Positions 1 to 11,509 of a stretch of DNA of 64,000 bases are shown piece after piece. Position 1 is the stretch's first letter; the number at the start of each line of letters is the position of its first letter. Below the pieces are notes generated by a model. That model did no database searches, was not told the DNA's origin, and worked only from the letters and a program-made list of their open reading frames with translations. The stretch comes from Mycoplasmataceae bacterium (GTDB taxonomy: Bacteria > Bacillota_I > Bacilli_A > Mycoplasmatales > Mycoplasmoidaceae): positions 1-64,000 of the forward strand of contig JAITNN010000019.1 of assembly GCA_031290395.1 (NCBI GenBank), given 5' to 3'. The translations under genes and the position numbers were made by a program.

Positions 1-273
1 CATTTATTATCAGATTTAAGGGACTCTGGAGCGATTGAACAAGATGCGGATATTGTAAGTTTTATCTACAAACCGACTCCTGAAGAAACAGATGGAATTG
101 AAAATACTTCTAAAGATACGCCAACTATTGAGGTAAAATATGATATTGCCAAAAACCGTAATGGTTCGACTGGCGATGTGGATTTAGAATTCCACAGAAA
201 CTATAGTCGTTTTGAAGAAAGAAAGTATAGCAACATACAAAAGAGCGTTAATGAAAAAAAAGAATTACATTAA
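1..273 (+). CDS. dnaB: Replicative DNA helicase DnaB, C-terminal end (partial)
   Basis: The gene enters the window at base 1 in frame and stops at TAA 271-273, leaving 90 residues. The text SDLRDSGAIEQDADIVSF near the start and IAKNRNGSTG later are the RecA-fold motifs (H3/H4 region and arginine-finger segment) of hexameric DnaB helicases, which unwind DNA at the replication fork. The last 23 nt overlap the start of the next gene, a lipoprotein in another frame. The upstream part lies outside the window. Confidence 0.95.
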   Translation, partial: HLLSDLRDSGAIEQDADIVSFIYKPTPEETDGIENTSKDTPTIEVKYDIAKNRNGSTGDVDLEFHRNYSRFEERKYSNIQKSVNEKKELH

Positions 274-2491
274 ATTTAGCATCCTCGGTCTATTATCAGT
301 TGCCGCCGTTACACCAACTGTTGTTTTAACATCATGTTCTACAACTTCTCAGTGAAATTTACCAATTATGATTGGTGGTGTTGGCAAAGATAGTCCCTGA
401 TATTTGCTGCGTAATGATACTGCATCAAGCGGCGGCGCAGTTGCTTTAAACGGGTATGATAATTCAAGTACATATGTAATACCAGGTGACGTTACTTCAG
501 ACAATCCTGACCATAATTATTATTCTCCAGCTGAGCAATTTAATAATTATTTACCAGATTCTTCTATTTCATATACCGACCCAAAAAGTGGCACTACCAA
601 TTATGCCTATGCAACTGCATATAATGATACCAATTGAAAAGCGACTGACGACAAAAAAAACACATCAGCTAATTATCAATCTGCATGGTTAGATCCAACT
701 GATAAGAAACTTAATTTTGCGGAATCTTACGATATTAAAAAAGCTAATAATACTGATCTTTTAAGAACACAACAAATAGCTACATCAATGCGAAATTTTA
801 ATATCCTAAATGCCTTGGGATTAAATTCAATAGCCTCAGTAGCTAATTTATACAATTCTGGGCTAATACAGTTTATGTCTCAAACTGGAGTCTTAAATGG
901 ACAACATACCGATGATTGATACAATGCTTTATTTGGTAATCTAAATGCAGGTAACACAGGCGGATTTACTCATGGGACTAAAACCGAACAATCAAATAAG
1001 GATTTTTTTGAATTCTTATATGATTCTTTAAATGTATTAAATGAAGGCAACTTTGCTGCTAAATTTGGTGAATCAACCGTTAATTACCAATTAGCTAGTT
1101 ATACATATGGTCCTGGCCCATACATTAGTTATGAAAACGCTGGTGCATTTGGCAATACGAATACTGTGATACAGCCAAACACTTGATACACTGGAGATGC
1201 TAGTGAACGTAATTTTGATTTTTCAATAGATAGTGCTGTATCTGTCCCATTGCTTAATAAACCAGTAGATACAGACGATGCTTGATCAATTAATCCAAGT
1301 TTTGTTAGGAATGGTGATGCAAGCTTGACAAACCATATCGCTTCTCCAGTAGGCGCATATGTTTCTTTTAGCGATTATTATGCAGATAATGCTAAATATA
1401 ATTTTGATAATTTACAACCTAACACTTTCTATCCAGCTGGTATTGGCTCTAGCGAATCAACAGTTAGTATTCCATTCTTAATTACACCAGGCGATACTTC
1501 ATTTGCTTACTATAACCCAACTAAAGCACATAGTTATCAACAAAAAGATTATTTAATTAATGATATTTCCATAGTTCAAAAACAAGTTGAAAAATCTAAT
1601 GCTTGGAATTCATTTCCCAACCACGTAGATAGTACTACTTTTAAAAAAGGCTCATGAGCAGAATCTTTAAAATGAAACGTGTCTACTAAAAACGCAAGTG
1701 AAGACATAGCAGACAATAATTTCGCGCCTTTTGACAAAGCTGGATCAGATTTGTATAGTGCACTTGATACCGCATTAGGCAACAAGGCGTCTTGAATAGA
1801 TCCTAGTATTGATAATATTTTTTCTGCCACGCGTCAAACTGTGAAAAATAAAATTGGACCAAATGATTTCGTCGGGTTTGCAACATATTCTTTTTTACCT
1901 TTTCCACATGCACAAGCTAATACTGATAACCCTACTGATATAAAATATGATTATTTGCCTGTCTTCCAAGGAATCCAAACAAACACTGCTGGCACACTTC
2001 CAGCTATTTTCCCTGTTTCTATGCTGTACAACTATAACGATGACACAATGGATACTTCTTTGTTTAAAGCACAAATGTTACCAGAAGCTAATGCTATTTA
2101 TAACTATAAGGGTTATGATAGTTCAAAAGGCTATGGTGCTGGTTCTGATGTTTTTGGAAATGATACCATTAAGGCCAACTTTAAAAATAATCCTGCCAAC
2201 AATATGTATTATTTTGATATGGATAAATTATTCGAAAAAGAAACAAAGATTCTGAATGTGATTGACTGCAATAGATTGAAATCGGACAAAACTCCTAAAG
2301 ATTTTGTTGATAATGGTTTCACATATAAAAACACTGCTAATAATCAAGACATTGTATTAACCTCAGGTGATATCAAGGAAGCTTTATATGTGCTCCAACA
2401 TTTATATGGGAACTGGACTACTGCAGATTATGGTGCCAATTGGGCATTAGATCCACTTTCATCAACTGATTTCATCAAACCATTAGAATAA
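251..2491 (+). CDS. Large surface lipoprotein, function unknown
   Basis: 746 codons, open only with UGA read as Trp (for example at 353-355 and 401-403). The start ATG lies inside the dnaB end. Residues 1-29 are a lipoprotein signal: lysines, a hydrophobic stretch and lipobox VVLTSC with Cys29 as the predicted lipidated residue. The rest is Asn/Thr/Asp-rich and hydrophilic, without a domain I recognise, so it is probably a surface-exposed anchored protein. It shares the last base of its stop codon with the ung start, so it sits in a dnaB-lipoprotein-ung unit. The boundaries are sure; the role is not. Confidence 0.85.
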
Positions 2492-3144
2492 TGAAAATCA
2501 ACATTGAAACTGATTGAATTAGTTTTATTGAATCTCAAAAAAGTAAATCTTATTGACCGCAATTAGAAATGATCGTTGATCAATCTTATAAAAGTCAAAT
2601 CGTTCTTCCCAACGAGGAAAATATTTTTCGTTGTTTTAACTATTTTAATGTTGATAACCTTGAGGTAGTCATAATTGGGCAAGACCCTTACCCAAACCAA
2701 GGAGATGCTTGTGGATTAGCATTTAGTGTTGAAAGAAATTACAACTTACCACATTCATTACAAAATATTTTTAAAGAATTAAAAAATGATTTAGGAATAA
2801 AAAGAACTAATGGTGATTTAAGTGATTGGTCTAACCAAGGTGTATTATTACTAAATGCAGCGCTAACATTTTCTAAAAGTCAACCAGACTTCTTAAAACT
2901 TTGAGCACCATTTATAGAAGCTGTTATTGAATATATTGATGACAACACCAAAGGTGTAGTTTTTATTTTATGAGGTAATTTTGCCAAGAAATTTATTCCA
3001 TTAATAAAAAATAATGCTTCTTACATTATTGCTTTAGGTCATCCATCATTTGCTTTAATGCATAAACAATTTTTTAATACTAAACCATTTAGCAAAACAA
3101 ATCGTGCATTACAACAATTAAATAAGCAAATCATTAAATGATAA
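2491..3144 (+). CDS. ung: Uracil-DNA glycosylase
   Basis: 217 residues, normal size for family 1 UDG, which removes uracil from DNA at the first step of base excision repair. The water-activating motif is at residues 63-68 (GQDPYP, Asp65; most family members have GQDPYH), followed by ACGLAFSV. The second motif, GHPSFALMHKQFF then KPFSKTN, keeps the active-site His. Several UGA codons are Trp. ATG overlaps the preceding TAA by one base (ATAATG), indicating translational coupling. The H-to-P change in motif A is unusual but the rest is standard. Confidence 0.93.
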
Positions 3145-3179
3145 TGATATCTTCTATTGAGCATCTATAATTATCCAAC

Positions 3180-4346
3180 ATGTTACGCGATGATCCAGCA
3201 CCGTTAAGTGATGCCTTAAGTGCACTCCTAGTGTTCTTAGGTTTTTTTGCAACGGTTATTGTGATTTTAGTCTTAAAGAAAATCTACATGCGATTGCGAT
3301 TCAAGAAACGTTATTACATTTTTCCACGTACTAATGTTAAAGGGATCGCCAACATTGCCATGGTTATTTCTATTGCTGTAGCAACATTATTGTTATTGAC
3401 TGTTTTATCTGCAGGAATCTTGGGTGTACTTTTTAGGGCATATCCAGGATGACGTGTAAATATTGAGGGCATACTCATTAAAATTGGTGGTTTATTGTTT
3501 GGACCCATCATTGGAATGTTCATTGGCGCAGTTACCGACTTATTAAGCATTGCATTAACAGCTGGAATGTTTCACTATGGATATTTCATTGCTTGCATTT
3601 TATTTGGATTATTATCAGGATTAGTACGAGTTTTACTAAACTCCACTAAAGGTAAGCAAGTCAATTTTGCAATTATGTCATCGTTGGCTATCGGTGCAAT
3701 TGCTGTTGTTAGTATCGTTTATGTGATGTTATTACCAGAAGATCCTATTTCCATTACTTTTGGTGTAAAATTTTCAATTCATCTTTGACAATTAAGTTTA
3801 ATCATTGGCGGTATTTATGGACTAGGATTAATAGTTTTATGAATCTGTATGTTCATATATTACAAACCAATGATTGTTTATCAATGAGCTAGTATGTCGT
3901 ATTGATTTCGATACAAGTTCAAGATGAATCGATTTCGAAAAGGATTAATTAGTGGTAATGATACCCAAGAAGTATCTGATCGTCAATTAGTGTGATGGCA
4001 ACAAAATGGCAACGGTGCTACGCAAATGTCTTTTGGTTTGCAAGAAAAACGAAACACGATCGATAAAACTAATGTTCGTGGCCGCATGTTTTATTTTGTA
4101 CCAGTTCTTGTGACGATCTTAATTGGTGAAACACTTGTTTCTACATTCATTCTGCCAGAGATCGATGCGACATTTACACCAGGATATTACATGTGATTAG
4201 GAACAAGAATTCTTTTATTATCTATCATGATTCCATTAAATATCGCAGTGATCTATCCAGTTTATCGTATTGTTTGTCCTGCAATGAAGTATAACTATGT
4301 AGATGACTCTTTAGAGAGTATTAAAATTCCTTTCATGGTGGACTAA
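3180..4346 (+). CDS. Polytopic membrane protein, possibly ECF transporter S component
   Basis: 388 residues with about six to eight hydrophobic segments. The stretch GGLLFGPIIGMFIGAVTDLL around residue 107 resembles the central helices of ECF-type vitamin-uptake S components (a small-molecule binding membrane subunit that works with an ECF ATPase module). The protein is longer than typical S components (about 180-200 residues), with a basic linker in the middle and a second hydrophobic half. The ATG at 3144 is followed by an in-frame TAA at once, so 3180 is the first usable ATG. It is followed 3 nt later by gatC. The transport assignment is an inference. Confidence 0.55.
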
Positions 4347-4349
4347 ATT

Positions 4350-4628
4350 ATGAAAATCAATAAAGAAGAACTTAAAAATTTAGCTCTTTCTCTTCACTTT
4401 CAACTTGATGATGAACAGCTTGAAAAACTTTATGAAGAATCTGATGTGCTGTTAACTTCATTAGAAAAACTTAGTGATTTTAATGTGGATAATTTAGAAC
4501 CAATGTATTATCCAATTAATCATACACATCATACGTTAAGAGAAGACAAACCGATCGCAGTTCAAAATCCTGATTCGTATTTAAGTGGCGCTCAAAATCG
4601 TAAAGGTAAATACGTGGTTGTTAAATAA
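4350..4628 (+). CDS. gatC: Asp-tRNA(Asn)/Glu-tRNA(Gln) amidotransferase subunit C
   Basis: 92 residues, the normal length. GatC is the small belt subunit that holds GatA and GatB together. The segment LEKLSDFNVDNLEPMYYPIN followed by LREDKP is the family signature (usually ..VdvdgvePtyhp...LReD). The gene overlaps gatA by one base and forms the classical gatCAB order, so the three subunits are made together. The complex amidates Glu-tRNA(Gln), which implies that glutaminyl-tRNA is made indirectly here. Confidence 0.93.
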   Translation: MKINKEELKNLALSLHFQLDDEQLEKLYEESDVLLTSLEKLSDFNVDNLEPMYYPINHTHHTLREDKPIAVQNPDSYLSGAQNRKGKYVVVK

Positions 4629-6064
4629 TGAAATCTATAATTTTACAAATGCATGAACAATTAATTAATGGTGAAAAGACCCCCATTGATTTTGTGAACG
4701 ATAGTATCGAAAAAATTAATGCAATTAAGCATACTAATTCTGTAGTTTTAGACACATTTAGTTTTGCTAAAACTAATGCAGAACTATTGAATAAAGAGAT
4801 AAACAACAATAAAGACAATTTATTATTTGGCATTCCTTATGCAATGAAAGATAGTATTTGCACGAAAGGTATAGTAACTACTGGTGGGTCAATGTTCTTA
4901 AAAGACTTTATTCCGCCATATAGTGCCACTATTTTTTCTTTGTTAAATGATTCTAAAACCATTATGATGTGTAAATCAAACCTTGATGAATTTGGTATGG
5001 GTGGCACAGGCTTATATTCAGCATTTGGTCATGTGAAGAATTTTCACAACTTAAAATCAATCGTTGGTGGTTCGTCTTCTGGTTCAACTAACCTAGTTGC
5101 TGCTAGTGCAGTTCCGTTTGCAATCGGTACAGATACTGGTGATTCAGCAAGGCGACCACCATCATTTGCTGGTGTTGTTGGTTTTAAACCGACATATGGC
5201 TTGATCTCTCGCTACGGTGTTTTACCATATGCACCGTCTTTAGATCATGTTGGTATTATTACAAGAACTGTTGCTGATGCGGCTATTGTTAGTGAACACT
5301 TGATTAAATATGACGAGAAAGATTTTACTTCTCAAAAAATAGCTGATACACAGTTTTTTAAAAATATTAAGATTAAAAATAAATTAACGGTTGGTGTAGT
5401 CAAACACATTGAAAATTATTTATCTGCAGATGTATTAAAGGTTTATTTGGAAGCCATTGACTTGATAAAAGCCAACGGACACACGATAAAATACGTTTCG
5501 TTTGATGAAAAATTATTACAAGCAGTACATGCGATTTATTATGCTATCACTTATTCTGAAGCCAATAGTTGTTGAGCTAATTTAACTGGAATTACATTTG
5601 GTAGTAACTTTGGTGGTCAAAATTTTGATGATATCATTGAAAAAGCTAGAACGAAAAATTTAGGAAACCAAATTAAGAGACGATACACCATTGGTCAATA
5701 CATTACTAAGAAAGAAAACTTCGAAACTATTTTTTTACATTCTCAGAAAATGCGTCGTTTGCTAGCAAACCAATGAAACAATGATTTAGCATCTGTTGAT
5801 ACAATTATGTGTGCTGGTGCTTCTAGCACGGCTCCATTAATTGAAGATGTGTTGGCTGGTAAACCTTCGTCAACATATGCAGATGACTTATTGTGCGTTG
5901 CCAACTTCACTGGTACACCATCCATTGCTATTCCGTGCTGCAAAATTCATGGTATGCCAGTTGGTTTAAATTTTAATTGTAGACAATTTGAGGATCAGAA
6001 AGCATTTGATATTGCTCTAACTTTTGAAGAACTCTTTGAAAAGAAATGAGGTAGTAATGAATAA
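4628..6064 (+). CDS. gatA: Glutamyl-tRNA(Gln) amidotransferase subunit A
   Basis: 478 residues; an amidase-signature protein that frees ammonia from glutamine or asparagine for GatB. The catalytic lysine is in GIPYAMKDSI, the cis-Ser in GGSSSGST, and the nucleophilic Ser in TDTGDSARRPP. The last motif is slightly unusual because most homologues read TGGSIRQPA. A UGA at 5573-5575 and another near the end are Trp. The stop is TAA 6062-6064, so the gene overlaps the gatB start by 8 nt. Confidence 0.95.
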
Positions 6065-7466
6065 TTTTAAAGCTATCATTGGAATTGAAGTACATACAGA
6101 ACTTAACACAAGATCTAAAATGTTTTCTTCTTCACCTGTTTCTTCATATGACGAAGTGAATACTAACATTAATGAAATTGATTTGGGACTTCCAGGCATA
6201 TTGCCGAGCCCTAATAAAGAGGCGGTCATTAAAGGAATTCAATTAGCCACTGCTCTTGGAATGAAAATTGATACTAATTTATGTTTTGATCGGAAGAACT
6301 ATTTTTACCAAGATTTACCTAAAGGGTTTCAAATCACCCAACAATATCATCCTATTGGTAGAGATGGACAAGTTATTATTAATGACAAAAAAATTAATAT
6401 TGAACGAATTCATTTGGAAGAAGATACTGCCAAACAAATAGTTATTGATGGTGATTTATGCTTGGATTACAATCGTTGTGGTGTGCCTTTAATTGAAATC
6501 GTATCTCAACCAGATATAGACACACCTAAACAGGCAGTTGGCTATTTAATGGAATTAAAAAGAAATTTAATTTTCTTAAATATTTCCGATGGCAAAATGG
6601 AAGATGGTTCATTTCGAGTTGATGTAAATATTTCCGTAGCACCGATTGGCTCAAAAACACTCGGAACAAAAGTAGAAATTAAAAATATTAATTCGTTTGT
6701 AAGCGTTTCAAGAGCAATTGAATACGAATTTGATCGTCAAGTGAGACAATTATTAAAAGGTGAATTTGTCGCACAAGAAACTCGTCGATGAGATGATGCT
6801 AAATGTCAAACTGTTTTCATGCGTTCCAAATCGGACGCTATTGACTATCGCTATTTTAGAGAGCCTAACATTGTTGAAATGGATATTAGCCATTTAGTAC
6901 CAGAAGCACAAAAAAACATGAATGAACTTCCGTCAGTGATTCGTAATAACTTAATTCACAATGGTGTTGCTGACAATGTTGTGAATCAATTGTTAGATGA
7001 TTATGCTGCTTATAAAGCGTTTAAATATGTAAATAGTAAATTAAATAATCCTGGTGTTGTTATTACTTGAATATTAGTAGAGTTACCTTCTTTGCTAAGA
7101 TCTAATACTAAAACTTATGAAAGTCTATCTTATGAATTTTTAGACCGTGCCATTGCAATGCTTAGATTATTAATCAATCAAGAAATTAATGGTAAACAAG
7201 CTAAAACGATTTTTGAAAAAATGTATAACTCATCAAAAGATGCTTCTTCTTTAATTAAAGAACTTGGTTTTGAGCAGATTAAAGATCCTACTCTAATTGA
7301 GAATTATTTAACAAAATATCTAGAGTTAAATAAAGAGATGGTTGCTCAATATAAAGAACGCCCTGAACGTGTGGAAAAATTCTTTATTGGGTTATTAATG
7401 CGCGATACCAAGGGACAAGCCAATCCAAATGTCGCAATCGAACTACTGAAAAAACTTTTACATTAA
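6057..7466 (+). CDS. gatB: Aspartyl/glutamyl-tRNA amidotransferase subunit B
   Basis: 469 residues. GatB binds the misacylated tRNA and carries the kinase and transamidation site. The N terminus IGIEVHTELNTRSKMFSSSP and the later LEEDTAK and DYNRCGVPLIEIVS blocks are GatB hallmarks; the C-terminal YqeY-like tail is present (NGKQAKTIFEKM). The start at 6057 is preceded by GAGGTAGT, a Shine-Dalgarno within the gatA end, and fits homologue starts better than the upstream in-frame ATG at 6024. Internal UGA codons at about 6789 and 7069 are Trp. Confidence 0.96.
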
Positions 7467-7627
7467 AAATAAATAAAAATATAGATAGTTTGTCATATAC
7501 AGATACAAGATGAATTTTCTACAAGAAATAGAATTTGAAGAGGAACGATTATCATAGATATTTTTGTAAAATTACATTTTTGACTATGACCACATCTACC
7601 GCTCAATTATTAATATAATTAACGAAC
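7467..7627. other. Intergenic region with plsY promoter box
   Basis: 161 nt between gatB and plsY. It contains TATAAT at 7614-7619, eight bases before the plsY ATG, and no Shine-Dalgarno, so the plsY message is probably leaderless. A TTGACT at 7580-7585 is too far from this box to be its -35. I see no RNA gene here. Confidence 0.5.
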
Positions 7628-8383
7628 ATGACACCACTTTGAATATCATTAGTTGCAATTTCTTTCGCCATCATTGGCTATCTTTTTGGTAATGTATTAT
7701 TTGGTAGTTTAATTAGTAAGTTATACAAAAAGAATATCAGGGAAGTTGGATCGCAAAACGTTGGTGCAACCAATGTTTCCAGAGCGATGGGAAAACCAAT
7801 GGGGTTATTAGTGGCAGTGTTAGATACACTAAAAGCTTATCTTGCTGTAATCGTGTGTTGGGTTATTTATAGATATTCTATTTTTCAATGAGAACCGACC
7901 AATTATGAAATATTTAGTTTAGTTTATATTAGTGGTGTTTTTGCGGTCATAGGGCATTGCTTTCCGATTATTTACATCGTAAAACTATTTAAGACGAAAT
8001 TTAATTTTGCTGAATCTAAAAGCAAATCTGGAGGTAAAGGCGTAGCCACTACTGGTGGAGTTATTTTAGCTATTTCACCATGGATTGGATTAATTGGTTT
8101 TGGTCTATGAGTTCTTTTAATTGCAATTACTAGATATGTTTCCATTGCTTCCATGGTGACAATGTTTGTTTGTGCCTTCTTAATTTTTGTGCCCCATCTC
8201 GATTTTATTTATTTGTTTCAACATAGCTTGCTGTTCCCAAATGTGAATGCTACGGAATATCCATTAATTTTAGGGAAATGTATTTTAATGTTAGTAATGT
8301 TATGTAACTCATTTATCATTATTGCTCGTCATTCACAAAATATTGCTCGTCTGATGAAACATGAAGAAAAGAGGTTTTTCTAA
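7628..8383 (+). CDS. plsY: Glycerol-3-phosphate acyltransferase PlsY
   Basis: 251 residues, multi-spanning membrane enzyme that moves an acyl group from acyl phosphate to glycerol 3-phosphate, the first step of phospholipid synthesis. Family motifs: GSLISKLY near residue 27, VGSQNVGATNVSRAMG (glycerol-phosphate site, usually GSGNxGATNV) and SGGKGVATTGG. It is about 50 residues longer than typical PlsY, with the extra length mainly in the C-terminal third. UGA at codon 5 is Trp. ATG of the next gene overlaps the stop by one base. Confidence 0.9.
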
Positions 8384-9447
8384 TGATTAAGTTTAAATTT
8401 GATCCAAGAATTAAGAACGGATACTATTCCGCTTCTTATTTCAATAAATCTACACATATCGTAAAAAAATACAAACCTAATGAAAATGTTTGTTTGCAAT
8501 TTGTACACTTTACCAATAAACTAGTCAAGGTTTGTGGTATTAGCGAGAGTGTCCAAATGCTACAGGCGATGCTTACGAAACAAGAATTAAAGCAAATTCA
8601 AGTGTACGGTGTAACTGACGGTGATTTAGTGAACGGTAGGAAACCAGTTTTATTAATTATTGGTCCATATCAATTGTTTGGAAAATATGAAAATGTTATT
8701 GATGGCATTTTAGCAAGACGTTCATCTGTTGCTAATAATTGTTATCAAATGCTAAGACTTATTAAATCCAGTCAACTCGTTTATATGGCCGATCGGACTG
8801 ATGATTATTTATTACAACCATATGATGGGTATGCTGCCTATATTGGTGGTGTGCGTAATTTTGTAACTGATGCTTCAGTTGAGTTAATCAAACATTATAA
8901 AAATATTTCAGTCACTGGTACAATTCCCCATGCTTTAATTCAAGAATTTGATGGCGATTTGAACGGAACAATGCGAGCTTATATTAATGAATTTGGAAGT
9001 TCTAAATCAATTGCTTTAATTGATTATCATAACGATGTTGTTTCTGAAATTAAAAAATTATCACTTGATTTTAAGAATCTTTTTGCAGTTCGAGTTGACA
9101 CGTCTAATAACTTAATCGATAAAGGATTATTAGCAAAGTATCGTAATGTGAAGTCAGCATATGGTGTTAGTCCACAATTAATTGAACTCACCCGAAAAAC
9201 ACTAGACAATTGTGGGATGAAAAATACAAAAGTTGTTGCTTCAAGTGGCATTGATAATGAAAAAATATTGAATTTCCAGAAACATAAATCCCCGATTGAT
9301 TATTACGGCGTAGGCAGTAGCTTGATAACTCGAAATGTACACTTTACAGCTGACTTAGTATTAAAGAATGGTCACCATGAGGCAAAATACGGTAGAGAAC
9401 TATTTATTAATATAAATAGAATAAAAACTCTTAAAAAATACATTTAA
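8383..9447 (+). CDS. pncB: Nicotinate phosphoribosyltransferase
   Basis: 354 residues; makes nicotinate mononucleotide from nicotinate and PRPP for NAD salvage. The N-terminal YYSASYFNKSTHIV, the central GVRNFVTDASVEL and TGTIPHALIQ (catalytic His region), and the C-terminal VVASSGIDNEKI and DYYGVGSSL follow the type II phosphoribosyltransferase barrel of this family. It is translationally coupled to plsY (one-base overlap). With NAD kinase at about 60 kb, it suggests the cell salvages rather than makes NAD from scratch. Confidence 0.88.
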   Translation: MIKFKFDPRIKNGYYSASYFNKSTHIVKKYKPNENVCLQFVHFTNKLVKVCGISESVQMLQAMLTKQELKQIQVYGVTDGDLVNGRKPVLLIIGPYQLFGKYENVIDGILARRSSVANNCYQMLRLIKSSQLVYMADRTDDYLLQPYDGYAAYIGGVRNFVTDASVELIKHYKNISVTGTIPHALIQEFDGDLNGTMRAYINEFGSSKSIALIDYHNDVVSEIKKLSLDFKNLFAVRVDTSNNLIDKGLLAKYRNVKSAYGVSPQLIELTRKTLDNCGMKNTKVVASSGIDNEKILNFQKHKSPIDYYGVGSSLITRNVHFTADLVLKNGHHEAKYGRELFININRIKTLKKYI

Positions 9448-9469
9448 TTATTGTATATATAATCATATT

Positions 9470-10456
9470 ATGGAAGAGTTAAAAACTGAAACAGTTGTAG
9501 TGAATGGGACTAACAAGGTTCAGTTTTCCAATCCTAAACCAACTATTCAATTAACGGCTCATCAAACAAAATCTATTCAGCTTGAAGATCAACCTGATGT
9601 TATTAAAACCGTAAAACAACGTTGAGCAGAAATCAAAGAAGAGGCTAGCGACACACGCAAAGTAACTCACATTAATCCTTACGCCTCTTACTTTCCTGAA
9701 TTTTATAAAAAAGAAATCCGTAATGCACTCTCTATGTTTGTTATGTGAACAATTATTTTATTTATTGGATTGGGTGGCATTGCAGTTGCGATTTACTTTA
9801 TTTTACAAGATAGTGGTGTGCTCGTTAATGGTAAAGTTACAGGTGTTAGTCCATACATTTCACTACTATTAGCCCCAGTTTTAGTTTTGATTGTGTCTCT
9901 TTGGATTGTATATCTTAATAAGTATTATTGTTTTAGAGGTGAAGCTAAGACAATTAACTTTAAAGATGAAAAGACATTATCCATTAATGTGGTGAAGTTA
10001 TATAAGAGATTAAAAACAGGCCACATTAATGTTAATTGAATGTCATTAACTTCATATGCTGTATTCTTATTAGTTATTTTAATTAATTTCATTGTTGCCA
10101 AAGCAATGTATCCAAATTATGGTTTTGGTAGAATTAATTTGAATGGCGTACAAGATCAAGATATGAGTGTCTATGTTGCATTTATTTCTGTGTTTTGAGC
10201 ATCGGTTGGTGTCTTGCTTGGTACAATCATTATGCAAGCAAGTTTATTAGTGGGTAACTACATTCGTGTGGCTAGAATTGAAAATTTTTATAATTTCATG
10301 ATCGTACCACAAGAGGAAATTGATTTAATTAAGAAACAAAAAAATCGTCGAGACCTCGTTATCTTTTTATGTTCTATTGCCTTAATTGGTTTAATTGGCT
10401 ATTTAATTTATCGATTAGTAAAACGTAATCGTGCAGCTAAAATCGTAGTTAGTTAA
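9470..10456 (+). CDS. Mollicute-type multi-spanning membrane protein, unknown function
   Basis: 328 residues. The N-terminal 85 are hydrophilic and end in NPYASYFPEFYKKEIRNALS, followed by four or five membrane helices and a basic tail (KRNRAAK). The layout resembles the MSC_0882-like family of Mollicute membrane proteins, but I could not confirm this. TATAAT at 9458-9463 lies six bases before ATG with no Shine-Dalgarno, so it is probably leaderless. Three UGA codons are Trp. A strong terminator follows. Confidence 0.8.
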
Positions 10457-10481
10457 TAATTTTTATGCAAATTATTAATAT

Positions 10482-10511
10482 GTCAAGTGAAGATATTCGC
10501 TTGACTTTTTT
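10482..10511 (+). terminator. Rho-independent terminator
   Basis: A 10-bp stem GTCAAGTGAA/TTCGCTTGAC (one G-U pair) with a 4-nt GATA loop at 10482-10505, followed by six or seven T. It ends the 9470 membrane-protein transcript. The 3' arm TTGACT is also the likely -35 box of the next promoter. Confidence 0.85.
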
Positions 10512-10530
10512 CCATTGGGGGGGGTATAAT
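10501..10530 (+). promoter_or_regulatory. Promoter with a G8 tract in the spacer
   Basis: TTGACT at 10501-10506 and TATAAT at 10525-10530 are 18 bp apart, and the spacer ends in eight consecutive G (10517-10524). Such a G run is very rare in this AT-rich window. Slippage in a -35/-10 spacer would change spacing and thus promoter strength, the classical basis of phase variation. It drives the small membrane protein at 10562. Confidence 0.7.
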
Positions 10531-10561
10531 TTGTCATATTTAAGTGTGCTGGGGGATATAC

Positions 10562-10837
10562 ATGTATTGGTTTGAATGACTCTTAATAGGATTATTATCG
10601 TGTTTATTAATTGTGATACCTATTTGAGTGTTTTGACATAGAAGCAAATTAATAAAAACTGAAGTACATCTAAGTGGCAACAAAATACTAAGGAAGTGTA
10701 CTGACGAAAAATTTATTGAACAAATCGATCAAGAAATGCTTAAGCGTGGCTTTAAATTTGTTAGTTATTCAAAACGCTACGATTGATCATGATTGACTAA
10801 CGAAGTATCAATCATTTATGAAAAAATACCAAGCTAA
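10562..10837 (+). CDS. Small membrane protein, unknown
   Basis: 91 residues: one membrane helix (about residues 7-25, rich in Leu/Ile) followed by a basic hydrophilic domain of 65 residues. Four UGA codons read as Trp. A GGGGGA sequence at 10551-10556 lies just upstream and may serve as ribosome binding site. Together with the well-formed promoter, this supports a real gene, but I recognise no family. Because the promoter has a G8 spacer, it is a candidate for ON/OFF expression. Confidence 0.65.
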
Positions 10838-10942
10838 TATTTTATCCACATGATCCATTTATTGCTTTTGTCTATCTCAAAATGTATTATTTTCATTACG
10901 ATAAGTAATTATTAATTTTCTCTTTATAATTACTATCACATT

Positions 10943-11509
10943 ATGGCTGATATAGTTTGAGCAAAAGATTTAAGACCAGGGAATACCTTTTTATTTAAAG
11001 GTAATTTGTACCAAGTCATTGAAAACTCATTTAATAAAACTGCGATGCGTGAAGGGATCGTTAAATGTAAAGTAAAAAATTTACGAACTGGTGCCATTAC
11101 GATCGAAGTGTTAACTGGAGAGAAACTTGAGAAGGCTCAAGTTTCTACTGTCAAGATGTTATTTTCATACGACGATGGTGCTAACTTTGTTTTTATGGAT
11201 AATGCAACATATGAAACTATTGAAATTTCACACACTCGATTAGAATGAGAAAAGAAATTTATTGTTGAAGGTACAGAAGTAGCAATCCAAAAATTTGATG
11301 ATGAAATTCTTGGCGTTTCATTACCAGATCAAATTATTGCAGTGATCTCAGATGCTGAGGAAGCTGTACAAGGTAATACAGTAACTTCTGTACAAAAAAA
11401 AGCATGAATTGCAACAGGCCATGAAATTCAAGTGCCACAATTTATTAAAAAAGGTGACAAGGTATTAATAAATACTGCTAATGGTGAATATGTGGGTAGG
11501 ACACACTAA
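10943..11509 (+). CDS. efp: Translation elongation factor P
   Basis: 188 residues, full length, three beta-barrel domains. The start [27 protein letters not shown] matches the KOW-like N domain, with the loop KTAMREG holding the position that is modified in other species. The C-terminal [22 protein letters not shown] is the EF-P signature. EF-P relieves ribosome stalling at polyproline. TATAAT 10925-10930 is 12 nt before ATG. First gene of an efp-asp23-nusB operon. Confidence 0.95.

Noticed and set aside
3144-3179. ATG at 3144 overlapping the ung stop as start of the membrane protein
   Set aside because: It meets an in-frame TAA after eight codons; 3180 is the first usable ATG.
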